A stretch of DNA of 55,279 nt, from contig CAMAFX010000009.1 in NCBI GenBank assembly GCA_945833925.1, forward strand, positions 1 through 55,279, written 5' to 3'. The position numbers and the translations under genes were made by a program. Of this stretch, positions 8,087 to 16,432 are shown piece by piece. The notes below the pieces were generated by a model that ran no database searches, was not told the origin of the DNA, and saw only the letters and a program-made list of their open reading frames with translations. Position 1 is the first letter of the stretch. Each line of letters starts with the position of its first letter. The stretch comes from an uncultured Prevotellaceae bacterium (GTDB lineage: Bacteria; Bacteroidota; Bacteroidia; Bacteroidales; Bacteroidaceae).

Positions 8087-10960
8087 ATGGAAAAATTGTT
8101 CCTGCTCGATGCGTATGCACTCATTTACCGTGCTTATTACGCCTTCTATAAGAACCCAAGAATAAATTCAAAAGGCGAAAACACATCCGCCATACTCGGC
8201 TTTGTCAACACACTCGAAGAAGTATTGCAGAAGGAGAAGCCGACCCACATTGGCGTAGCATTCGACCCACACGGAGGCACATTCCGCCACGAGGCATATC
8301 CCGAATACAAGGCACAGCGCGACGAGACGCCCGAAGCCATCCGATTTGCCGTGCCAAAAATAAAGGAATTGTTGTCTGCATACAAGATACCAGTTCTTGA
8401 AGTTGCTGGTTTTGAGGCTGATGATGTCATCGGAGCACTCGCCCACCAAGCCGATGAAAAAGGTATAGACACCTATATGATGACACCCGACAAGGACTAC
8501 GGACAACTCGTTACCGAGCACGTCAGGATGTACCGTCCTGCCCACGGTTCGACAGAAGCAGAAGTGTGGGGAATACCCGAGATTTGCGAAAAGTGGGGCA
8601 TAGACAGTCCAAGTCAGGTGGTAGACCTCCTTGGATTGATGGGCGACTCTTCAGACAACTTCCCCGGTTGTCCAGGAGTAGGCGAGAAGACAGCCGTAAA
8701 ACTCATCAAAGACTTTGGAAGCATAGAGCAACTGCTTGATAGAGTAGGTGAGTTGAAGGGCGCGCTGAAGACCAAGATAGAAAGTCACGTTGAAGATATA
8801 AAGATGAGCAAGTGGTTGGCAACCATTCGTTTAGATGTGCCAATAACACTCGATATGGATGCATTGCGCTTTGAAGAACCAGACAACGAAGCCATCCAGA
8901 AGATGTTCCAGGACCTTGAATTCAGACATCTGCTGAAGAAGAAGGCAGAGGCAGGCAGTGCGCAAGACAGCACAAAGAAAAAGTCAGAAAAGAAGGCAAA
9001 GAAAGAGATAGAAGGTCAACTCGACCTCTTTGCAATGTTCGACAACAACAGTGCAAACTCAGCGCCGTCAACAAATAACAATAATAATAAGGTAGAAGAG
9101 AAAGAGGCAGAAAACGTAGCAGAAGAATATGCCGACAGTGCAGACGCCACCATTCCTCTCAAGACCTACCGCGACCTGAATCCTGACTATCAGTTGATGG
9201 ACACCAAGGAAAAACGCGCCCAACTGATTGAAATACTGAGCAAAGAAAAGGAGATATGCCTTGACACAGAAACCACCAGCACCGACGCACTGAATGCAAA
9301 ACTCGTAGGCCTCAGTTTTTCGGTCAAGACGGGACAGGCATTCTACGTACCCATCAAGGAAGCAGAGACAGTGCAGGAATTCAAGCACATATACGAGGAC
9401 ACCAGTACGCTGAAGATAGGGCAGAACCTGAAATACGACCTCACAGTACTTGCCAACTACGGCATCAATCTGTCGGGCGAGATGTTCGACACCATGATAG
9501 CCCACTACCTGCTTCACCCCGAGATGCGCCACGGCATGGATATGCTTGCCGAAGCATACCTGCACTACCAGACCATACACATTGACGAACTGATAGGCAA
9601 GAAGCAGAAAGGTCAGCCACAGAAGACGATGGATCAACTGGCACCTGAAGAAGTGTACATCTACGCCTGCGAGGATGCCGACATAACCCTGCAACTGAAA
9701 GAACTCTTCCAACCACTCCTTGCCAAGAACGGTGTGGAAAAACTATTCAAAGAGATAGAAATGCCACTTATGCCGGTACTGGCAACTGTCGAGCGCGAAG
9801 GTGTTCGTCTGGACACTCAGTCGCTGAAAGAAACATCGCGGCAGTTCACCGAACAGATGTCGCAGTTGGAGAAGGAAATACACCAGTTGGCAGGTGTGGA
9901 ATTCAACATAGCCTCTCCAAAACAGGTGGGCGAAGTGCTGTTTGACAACCTCAAACTAAACTCCAAGGCAAAGAAGACAAAGACCGGTCAGTACGTCACT
10001 TCGGAGGACGCTCTCGAAGCCATAAGAAGCAAGCATCCAGTAGTAGAAAAGATATTGGAATACAGAGGTTTGAAGAAACTCCTCGGAACGTATATCGACG
10101 CATTGCCACTGCTTATAAATCCAAAGACAAACCACATCCACACATCGTTCAACCAAGCCGTTACCACCACCGGACGTCTTTCGAGCAGCGACCCAAACCT
10201 GCAGAATATACCCGTTCGCGACGCCCAGGGTAAGGAGGTGCGCAAGGCATTCATCGTTGACGAAGGATGCGAGTTCTTCTCTGCCGACTACAGCCAGATA
10301 GAACTTCGTCTTATGGCACATCTAAGCAAGGATGAAAACCTGATAGAGGCATTCCGCGAGGGTCACGACATACACGCAGCCACGGCAGCCAAGATATACA
10401 AGAAAAATATTGAAGAGGTGACACGCGAAGAACGCAGTCGTGCCAAGACAGCCAACTTCGGTATCATCTACGGCATCTCAGCATTCGGACTGGCAGAACG
10501 TATGGGCGTGAGCCGTACCGAAGCCAAGCAACTTATCGACGAATATTTCCTTACATATCCTGGAGTGAAGGCATATATGGACAAGAGTATCGAGACGGCA
10601 CGCCAGCACGGCTACACCGAGACCCTCTTCGGCAGGCGATGCTATCTGCCCGACATCAACTCTAACAACGCCACCGTTCGCAGTTATGCCGAGCGAAATG
10701 CCATCAACGCCCCAATCCAGGGCACTGCGGCTGACATCATCAAGATAGCAATGGTACGCATTGGCAAGCGCCTACAAGACGAGGGTTTGAAATCGAAGAT
10801 GATACTGCAGGTGCACGACGAACTCAATTTTTCCGTCTATCCTGACGAGAAGGAGAAGATAGAGAAGATGGTGAAAGAGGAGATGGAAAATGCAACTCAA
10901 CTGAGCGTGCCCCTGCTGGCAGACTGCGGTTGGGGAAAGAACTGGCTCGAAGCACATTGA
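8087..10960 (+). CDS. polA: DNA polymerase I
   Basis: Repair and Okazaki-fragment polymerase. It has a 5-prime flap exonuclease domain (about residues 1-290, with FLLDAYALIYRAYYAF and a helix-hairpin-helix near 200), a low-complexity Lys/Glu/Asn linker (about 295-345), a 3-prime exonuclease domain (about 355-550) whose DTET motif is intact near 391, and the family A polymerase. Polymerase motifs are DYSQIELRLMAHL (about 734-746), RAKTANFGIIYGIS (motif B) and QVHDELNF (about 908-915). The length of 957 is normal for Bacteroidetes. The stop codon lies inside a 22-bp duplication, followed by a terminator. Confidence 0.98.
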   Translation: MEKLFLLDAYALIYRAYYAFYKNPRINSKGENTSAILGFVNTLEEVLQKEKPTHIGVAFDPHGGTFRHEAYPEYKAQRDETPEAIRFAVPKIKELLSAYKIPVLEVAGFEADDVIGALAHQADEKGIDTYMMTPDKDYGQLVTEHVRMYRPAHGSTEAEVWGIPEICEKWGIDSPSQVVDLLGLMGDSSDNFPGCPGVGEKTAVKLIKDFGSIEQLLDRVGELKGALKTKIESHVEDIKMSKWLATIRLDVPITLDMDALRFEEPDNEAIQKMFQDLEFRHLLKKKAEAGSAQDSTKKKSEKKAKKEIEGQLDLFAMFDNNSANSAPSTNNNNNKVEEKEAENVAEEYADSADATIPLKTYRDLNPDYQLMDTKEKRAQLIEILSKEKEICLDTETTSTDALNAKLVGLSFSVKTGQAFYVPIKEAETVQEFKHIYEDTSTLKIGQNLKYDLTVLANYGINLSGEMFDTMIAHYLLHPEMRHGMDMLAEAYLHYQTIHIDELIGKKQKGQPQKTMDQLAPEEVYIYACEDADITLQLKELFQPLLAKNGVEKLFKEIEMPLMPVLATVEREGVRLDTQSLKETSRQFTEQMSQLEKEIHQLAGVEFNIASPKQVGEVLFDNLKLNSKAKKTKTGQYVTSEDALEAIRSKHPVVEKILEYRGLKKLLGTYIDALPLLINPKTNHIHTSFNQAVTTTGRLSSSDPNLQNIPVRDAQGKEVRKAFIVDEGCEFFSADYSQIELRLMAHLSKDENLIEAFREGHDIHAATAAKIYKKNIEEVTREERSRAKTANFGIIYGISAFGLAERMGVSRTEAKQLIDEYFLTYPGVKAYMDKSIETARQHGYTETLFGRRCYLPDINSNNATVRSYAERNAINAPIQGTAADIIKIAMVRIGKRLQDEGLKSKMILQVHDELNFSVYPDEKEKIEKMVKEEMENATQLSVPLLADCGWGKNWLEAH

Positions 10961-10997
10961 TAAACGACATATTATACATTGATAAACAACGCATAAT
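10954..10997. repeat. 22-bp direct duplication over the polA stop codon
   Basis: Two adjacent 22-bp units, 10954-10975 and 10976-10997, both begin ACATTGATAAAC and agree at 18 of 22 positions. The first contains the polA stop codon TGA (10958-10960). Confidence 0.7.
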
Positions 10998-11002
10998 TTT
11001 TT

Positions 11003-11028
11003 CACCCTTTTCGGAGGGTGATTTTTTT
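11003..11028 (+). terminator. Rho-independent terminator after polA
   Basis: CACCC (11003-11007) pairs with GGGTG (11016-11020), with a short TTTTCGGA loop and a run of seven Ts directly after. It is oriented for polA. Confidence 0.75.
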
Positions 11029-11032
11029 ATTC

Positions 11033-11120
11033 CCCTTGCGAAAAAATTTTTTTTCTGCTACTGAAAAATTTTTTTTCCGCTACGGAAAAAAAAATTCTAC
11101 GCTACGGAAAAAAAATTTTT
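11033..11120. repeat. Four-unit 22-bp A/T array over the TatD-like stop codon
   Basis: Units start at 11033, 11055, 11077 and 11099, each exactly 22 bp. They have a core such as CGCTACGG or TGCTACTG followed by an A-run and a T-run (for example CCGCTACGGAAAAAAAAATT). The complement of CTA at 11102-11104 in the last unit is the stop codon of the minus-strand TatD-like gene, so repeat sequence supplies its last codons. Confidence 0.8.
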
Positions 11121-11800
11121 ATGCCTTTAGGGGATATACCTGTCTGCTCGTAAAGGAGCGAAACAGGGCGCTCGTCACAATCGGTCTCGAACAGCATCCT
11201 TTCTACCGGGCATTCAGCAATGGACTGAGCATTATGCCTGAATCCGAAAGAGATGTACATACCCGCATCCAGCAACTGATGCATCTGCTGAGGTTTGCCA
11301 CGAAAGCCATGCCAAATCCAGGGCAGGGTAGGGCGCATCTCACGCCTTAACCTTAGCAGTTCGTCCATAGCCTTCACACAATGCACAATGACGGGCAGAC
11401 TGAAACGTTCGCTCAGTTCAACGTGTTTTATAAACACTTCTCTTTGAAGGTCGAGCGATGTTGTGCACAACTTATCCAATCCACATTCTCCTATTGCCAC
11501 AATATGATGATTTTCATCGTTTTGCAAGTTGTTAACAAACGTGTTGAAAACTTTGTTGATATCAAACCTTTCAACATCCCAAGGATGAAGCCCAATACTG
11601 ATATAGGAAATAGGCGATTTATTGGAGCGGGGCAGGGTAGAACAACAATTTCCAGACGAAACATTTTTCACCGAAAAGGAAGAAAAAGCAGGCGACGAAG
11701 CATCATCCGTAACCATCCTTTCCACATCTGCCTGAACTATAACCAATTCGCCCTGGCGACTCGGATTGTGAGAATGACAGTCAAAGAAAGGAACATCCAT
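11102..11800 (-). CDS. TatD-family metal-dependent hydrolase, C-terminally shortened
   Basis: Two-metal TIM-barrel hydrolase of the TatD DNase family. Likely metal ligands are His9 and His11 (CHSHN), Glu105 (IGECGLDK), His140 (VIVHC), His164 (WHGFRG) and Asp207 (FETDCDE). The protein is 232 residues against about 255-265 usually. After LLYEQTGIS the expected final helix (about 25 residues in the family) is missing. The frame instead ends in PKGIKIFFP, whose last residues and stop codon are encoded by the 22-bp A/T array. Activity may survive, since all ligands precede the break. It lies 26 bp after the TrmH-like gene and is probably in one transcript with it. Confidence 0.85.
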   Translation of the reverse strand: MDVPFFDCHSHNPSRQGELVIVQADVERMVTDDASSPAFSSFSVKNVSSGNCCSTLPRSNKSPISYISIGLHPWDVERFDINKVFNTFVNNLQNDENHHIVAIGECGLDKLCTTSLDLQREVFIKHVELSERFSLPVIVHCVKAMDELLRLRREMRPTLPWIWHGFRGKPQQMHQLLDAGMYISFGFRHNAQSIAECPVERMLFETDCDERPVSLLYEQTGISPKGIKIFFP

Positions 11801-11826
11801 AATGAAGTTATGAATATAAAAAATAA

Positions 11827-12366
11827 TCAGGAATTATATGAAAGATATTTCTTTGCCATTTCCCAGATAATCATACCAGCAGTGACCGAAACGTTCATAC
11901 TGTGCTTGGTGCCGAACTGAGGAATTTCCAGGCAACCGTCGCTGTTATCAACAACAACCTGTTGCACCCCCTTCACCTCGTTGCCAAGAATCACTGCATA
12001 GTGCTGGTTGAAATCTGCTTCAAAGTCCTGCAACATCGTACTGCCCTCGCACTGTTCTATCGACATCACAGTATAACCCTCATCCTTAAGTTTTTGCACA
12101 CAATCCATAGTGTCCTTGAAGTATTCCCACTCTACACTTTCCTCTGCACCCAGAGCCGTCTTGTGTATCTCAATATGAGGAGGTTGGGCGGTTATGCCAC
12201 ACAGACACAACTTCTCAACACGGAAGGCGTCGCACGTACGGAACACACTTCCAACATTATATAAACTCCTAACATTGTCCAGCACAACCACCAACGGCAA
12301 TTTTCGTGCTTCCTTGAACTCGTCCACATTAAGACGATTCATCTCAGTTATCTTAAGTTTACGCAT
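11827..12366 (-). CDS. SpoU/TrmH-family RNA 2-prime-O-ribose methyltransferase
   Basis: SAM-dependent RNA methylase with the knotted SPOUT fold. Motif 1 is NVRSLYNVGSVFRTCDAF (about residues 31-48), motif 2 is AVILGNEVKGV (about 123-133) and motif 3 is LEIPQFGTKHSMNVSVTAG (about 146-164). At 179 residues it is close to a bare catalytic domain with a short N terminus and no L30e-like RNA-binding domain. The substrate RNA cannot be told from sequence. It has a clear promoter upstream (12407-12439) and leads a two-gene unit with the TatD-like hydrolase. Confidence 0.9.
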   Translation of the reverse strand: MRKLKITEMNRLNVDEFKEARKLPLVVVLDNVRSLYNVGSVFRTCDAFRVEKLCLCGITAQPPHIEIHKTALGAEESVEWEYFKDTMDCVQKLKDEGYTVMSIEQCEGSTMLQDFEADFNQHYAVILGNEVKGVQQVVVDNSDGCLEIPQFGTKHSMNVSVTAGMIIWEMAKKYLSYNS

Positions 12367-12406
12367 ATCTACTATCTACCCTTACACCTGTTTATAATTA
12401 TGTTTG

Positions 12407-12439
12407 CAAAGGTACAAAACTTGTTGAATACATGTCAAA
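12407..12439 (-). promoter_or_regulatory. Bacteroidetes promoter for the TrmH-like gene
   Basis: On the minus strand TTTG (12436-12439) is followed, after 21 bases, by TACCTTTG (12407-12414), matching both boxes of the Bacteroidetes sigma-ABfr consensus. It sits about 40 bases before the start codon. Confidence 0.75.
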
Positions 12440-12833
12440 AAGTTGTTTAAAAAAAAGCATTAAATAATTTGCAGTTAACAAAAATATGACTGATAACCGT
12501 ATTATCAATATCGCAAAAAAAGTTATTATAAACTTTAAAATAAAATTTCAACACACTTTTATACATTTATTTACTCATTTTTTGCCATAAAGTTATTAAC
12601 TTTGCAATTGTTGACAAACTGTTTATAACTATAGCCAAAAGCATCGTAAATTTATTAAAATGAGAATAAACAGAGGTATGAGTTGATTGTTAATATGAAG
12701 TAGATAATGTTTTACCTCAATTTAATAAGTTTATAAGCAAGAAAAAAGTGATTTTTTTATGAACGCTTTCGACACGCTATTATTAAAATAATAAAGTCTT
12801 CCCTCAAAAAAAATTAAAAAATAAATAATAACT
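12440..12833 (+). promoter_or_regulatory. A/T-rich leader of nadA with candidate -7 box and inverted repeats
   Basis: No gene is seen. TAACTTTG (12597-12604) matches the -7 consensus, but no TTTG lies at the right distance. Two inverted repeats, AAAGTT-N6-AACTTT (12519-12536) and AAAGTT-ATT-AACTTT (12589-12603), have the same arms, and the second overlaps the -7 box. The leader from there to nadA is about 225 bases and is A/T rich. Confidence 0.4.
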
Positions 12834-13835
12834 ATGATGAATAAAATTGATGATAAGTGGGTTGAGGCAGGATATGTCTGCGAACCAATTCCCGAAGGAA
12901 TAGATATAAAGGCAGAGATACGCCGCATGTGCAAGGAGAAGAATGCCGTAATTATGGCTCACTATTACGTAAATGGTGAGATTCAGGATATAGCCGACTT
13001 TATAGGCGACTCGCTGGCACTGGCTCAGAAGGCAGCCAAGACAGATGCCAGGATAATAGTAATGTGTGGCGTTCATTTTATGGGCGAGACCAACAAGATT
13101 CTCTGTCCCGATAAGACTGTCATCGTGCCCGACCTCAATGCTTCGTGCTCTCTTGCCGAGAGTTGCGATGCCAGGGAGTTCAAAAAATTTGTAGAGGCAC
13201 ACCCCGATCACACCGTAATTAGTTATGTCAACACCACAGCCGCTACCAAGGCTGTAACAGATGTAGTAGTGACGAGTGGCAATGCCCGCCAGATAGTTGA
13301 GAGTCTGCCTGCCGACGAAAAGATAATCTTCGGTCCCGACCAGAACCTTGGCAACTACATCAACTCCATTACAGGCAGAAACATGTTGCTGTGGAACGGT
13401 GCGTGCCACGTTCACGAGAAGTTCTCCCTGGAGAAGATACTCGCCCTCAAGGCAGAGCATCCGGGTGCAAAGATACTGGTACACCCCGAGTGCAAGGGAG
13501 CAGTTGTAAAGGTTGCCGACAAGGTAGGAAGCACCGCAGCATTGCTCAAGTACAGTCAGAATGACGAGGCTACAGAGTTCATCGTTGCCACCGAGAGCGG
13601 TATCCTGCACGAGATGCAGAAGTCGTGTCCCGATAAGACCTTCATCCCTGCTCCTCCAAACGACAGCACATGTGCTTGCAACGAGTGCAACTACATGAAA
13701 CTCGTAACACTCGAGAAACTCTATAACTGCCTCAAGTACGAGTGGCCGTGCATAGAGGTCGATGCAGAAGTGGCTGAGAAGGCCATCAGGCCTATCAACA
13801 GGATGTTGGAAATATCAGCAGAACTTGGTTTGTAA
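12834..13835 (+). CDS. nadA: Quinolinate synthase
   Basis: 4Fe-4S enzyme that condenses iminoaspartate with dihydroxyacetone phosphate to quinolinate in de novo NAD synthesis. Conserved cysteines appear at Cys105 (NASCSLA), Cys220 (HPEC) and the CACNEC cluster (280-285). Other family blocks are VIMAHYYVNGEIQDIADFIG and GCxHVHE-type WNGACHVHE. The 333-residue length is normal. The start codon could be the first or second Met (MMNK). No nadB or nadC lies in the window. The stop codon is followed immediately, with no spacer, by the antiporter start codon, which implies translational coupling. Confidence 0.97.
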   Translation: MMNKIDDKWVEAGYVCEPIPEGIDIKAEIRRMCKEKNAVIMAHYYVNGEIQDIADFIGDSLALAQKAAKTDARIIVMCGVHFMGETNKILCPDKTVIVPDLNASCSLAESCDAREFKKFVEAHPDHTVISYVNTTAATKAVTDVVVTSGNARQIVESLPADEKIIFGPDQNLGNYINSITGRNMLLWNGACHVHEKFSLEKILALKAEHPGAKILVHPECKGAVVKVADKVGSTAALLKYSQNDEATEFIVATESGILHEMQKSCPDKTFIPAPPNDSTCACNECNYMKLVTLEKLYNCLKYEWPCIEVDAEVAEKAIRPINRMLEISAELGL

Positions 13836-16127
13836 ATGATTAACGATTTAGCCCTTATACTTGTATTGGCAGGCGTTGTAACTGTCATATTCAAGAGGTT
13901 CAGGCAGCCGCTTGTTTTGGGCTATATCGTAGCAGGATTTTTAGCGGGTCCGCACATGCCCTACATGCCGACGGTAACGGATGTGGAGAGTGTGGAGACA
14001 TGGAGCCAGATAGGTGTCATCTTCATTATGTTTTCTCTTGGACTTGAATTTTCGTTCAAGAAGATATTAAAAATGGGATGGGGGCCGATTCTGGCTGCTG
14101 TGTGTATAATGCTCTGCATGATAAGTGTGGGCAGCACCGTAGGTTTGATGTTCGGCTGGAGCGGAATGAACCGCATGTTCCTTGGTGGAATGCTTGCCAT
14201 GAGCAGTACGACCATCATCTACAAGGCTTTCGACGACCTTGGTCTGAGAAAGAAAAAATTTGCCAACAACGTAATGAGCGTGCTCATTCTCGAGGACATT
14301 CTCGGCATCTTGCTCATGGTGGTGCTGTCGGCTATGGCGGTAAGCCGTGAGTTTGAAGGCGTGGCACTCGCCATGAGTCTTATAAAGTTGGCGTTCATAC
14401 TCAGCCTGTGGTTCATCGTAGGCATGTTCGTCATTCCCATCTTCTTCAAGCGAAACAGCAAGTTCATAAGCAGCGAGACGTTGCTTGTCTTTTCCGTCGG
14501 ACTGTGTTTCCTTCTCGTAATGCTCGCTTCAAAGGCAGGCTACAGCGAGGCGTTTGGAGCCTTTATGATGGGCAGTATACTGGCAGAGACGGTAGAGGCA
14601 GAGCGCATAGAGAAGAGCATACTCAGTGTGAAGGACCTCTTCGGCGCCATCTTCTTCGTGTCCGTGGGTATGCTTGTCAATCCATCAGTACTTGTTCAGT
14701 ACTGGTTGCCCATACTCGTGCTTGTGGCAAGCATCGTGGTTGGTCAGGCAGTGTTCGGAACCATGAGTTACATACTATCGGGACAGGACTTGCGCGACGG
14801 AATACAGAGTGGATTCAGCATGGCACAGATAGGCGAGTTTGCCTTCATCATAGCCGCGCTTGGCATCAAGCTCGGTGTTATGGACGAGTTTCTCTATCCA
14901 GTTGTTGTGGCGGTCAGCATCATCACCACCTTCATCACCCCATATATGATAAAGGCTGCCGATCCTGCCTACAACTTCATTGAGAAGGTGATGCCTGGCA
15001 GTTTTATGAGTGTCCTGTCGAACAGAAATGCAAGGGGTGAAAGTGCCCAGTTGTCGGCGTTAAGAAGAAAGCACGTCGTGGCACTCAACAACTCGCAGGT
15101 GTCCATCATCGTCGACCAACTATCCAGTCTTCGCAACATAACCGTCTGGAAGAGTCTGATAACGCAGATTGTAAGTCAGACCATAGCCTACGTCATACTT
15201 ACCATCGCCGCTATTGGCGTCAGTTTTGCGTCGGTGCTTCCAGTTTGTCGAAATGTCTTCACTCACTGGCCGGGAAACATTATTTGCGGAGTGCTGACAC
15301 TGCTCTTCATTTCGCCCTTCCTTCGCCCCATCGTCATGCGCAAGAACCATTCTCCCGAAGTTCTTTACCTGCGGAGTGGCGGTTCGCCAGAGATGCACAG
15401 AGTGAAGTTGATAAACGAGGTTCTGCTTATTTTCCTCAAGTTGGCGAGATTTTCGCTGGCGGTGTGGGCAGTCTATTACATATTTAATTTCCTGTCTCCC
15501 TACTGGTGGCCCTGGCACGTGCTGGCATCCATCGTCGTAGTGTTGGTAATACTGAGAAGTCGCAGGGTGAAGTATGTAAGCATACGCATTGAGCGTACCT
15601 TCCGCCACAACCTGACACGCAAGGAGAGATGGGCTGAGAAGAACGACAAGACGGCGTATGCACGTCGACTGCGCGGTCGCGACCTTCACATTATAAGCCT
15701 TACCATTCCCGAGCGTTCAAAGTGGGGTGGCAAGAAACTCAAGGAACTTCAGTTTGGCAGAAACGACAACATCATCATCGTGGCTATTGTACGTGGTGAG
15801 TACAGGATAAACACTCCTGATGGCAATTCCACCATCTATCCTCGCGACATACTGGAGATAGTAGGAGATGATGCCAGCATAGAAGATTTCTCAGCACGAA
15901 TGGAGTCGGAGGTGGAGGTAAGCAGTGGCAAGGCGAGAGACCTTCATCTGATACGTATGAAGATGGAGGATGACGATCCTCTGGTTGGAAAAAGAATTGG
16001 CGACAGCGACATAAGAAAGCAGAGAAACTGCATTGTGATTGGCATTGAGATGAGCGATGGTACGCTCTCCATTTCTAATGCCGACTATGTGTTCTGCGCC
16101 GGCGACATAGTGTGGCTGGTAGGGTAG
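13836..16127 (+). CDS. CPA2-type cation/proton antiporter with two C-terminal TrkA-C domains
   Basis: Inner-membrane antiporter of the KefB/Na-H exchanger superfamily. Residues about 1-385 form the exchanger domain with some twelve hydrophobic segments (LALILVLAGVVTVIF onward, and the PLVLGYIVAGFLAGP and MSSTTIIYKAFDDLG blocks). A second hydrophobic block of four or so segments follows at about 430-590. The cytoplasmic tail carries two TrkA-C-like domains (about 610-690 and 700-763). The NAD-binding TrkA-N domain of KefB/KefC is absent. The gene starts on the base after the nadA stop codon. The transported ion cannot be read from sequence. Confidence 0.88.
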   Translation: MINDLALILVLAGVVTVIFKRFRQPLVLGYIVAGFLAGPHMPYMPTVTDVESVETWSQIGVIFIMFSLGLEFSFKKILKMGWGPILAAVCIMLCMISVGSTVGLMFGWSGMNRMFLGGMLAMSSTTIIYKAFDDLGLRKKKFANNVMSVLILEDILGILLMVVLSAMAVSREFEGVALAMSLIKLAFILSLWFIVGMFVIPIFFKRNSKFISSETLLVFSVGLCFLLVMLASKAGYSEAFGAFMMGSILAETVEAERIEKSILSVKDLFGAIFFVSVGMLVNPSVLVQYWLPILVLVASIVVGQAVFGTMSYILSGQDLRDGIQSGFSMAQIGEFAFIIAALGIKLGVMDEFLYPVVVAVSIITTFITPYMIKAADPAYNFIEKVMPGSFMSVLSNRNARGESAQLSALRRKHVVALNNSQVSIIVDQLSSLRNITVWKSLITQIVSQTIAYVILTIAAIGVSFASVLPVCRNVFTHWPGNIICGVLTLLFISPFLRPIVMRKNHSPEVLYLRSGGSPEMHRVKLINEVLLIFLKLARFSLAVWAVYYIFNFLSPYWWPWHVLASIVVVLVILRSRRVKYVSIRIERTFRHNLTRKERWAEKNDKTAYARRLRGRDLHIISLTIPERSKWGGKKLKELQFGRNDNIIIVAIVRGEYRINTPDGNSTIYPRDILEIVGDDASIEDFSARMESEVEVSSGKARDLHLIRMKMEDDDPLVGKRIGDSDIRKQRNCIVIGIEMSDGTLSISNADYVFCAGDIVWLVG

Positions 16128-16222
16128 GTCCCCCAAAAGAACAAGGACAGTCCCCTAAGGACGAACTCTTTCCAACCAGCAATACAACACGATTCTGCCG
16201 TATAGAGTGCTACGCATCTTCC

Positions 16223-16432
16223 ATTGACTATGCTATGCTGTGGTGGATAGACTGCGGTCCGAACATCTGCTACGGGTCCGACGAACAGTGGGACGCTGTT
16301 GCATTCGACTGGAATGAAGACGGTGCCTGCGAGGTGTTGTACCGTGGTGGTGCCAACACCGTCATCCATCATGCCGACGGCACCACCGAGACTATAGGCA
16401 ATGCTTCAGAGAACATACGTTCGACCGCATAA
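16223..16432 (+). pseudogene. Remnant of a PL11-like polysaccharide lyase gene
   Basis: A 70-residue reading frame, beginning around IDYAMLWWIDCG and continuing YGSDEQWDAVAFDWNEDG and GGANTVIHHADGTTETIGN, resembles the beta-propeller repeats of family 11 rhamnogalacturonan lyases. It has no start, no signal peptide and no catalytic remainder. The frame ends at a stop (16430-16432) after IGNASENIRSTA. Just before this, a different frame opens into the dockerin-tailed remnant. The PL11 call comes from motif memory and should be checked by search. I read it as the middle of a lost lyase gene. Confidence 0.5.

Noticed and set aside
16128..16171. Two GTCCCC starts 22 bp apart just after the antiporter stop codon
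   Set aside because: Only about 9 of 22 positions agree, no better than chance, so I did not count it among the 22-bp arrays.
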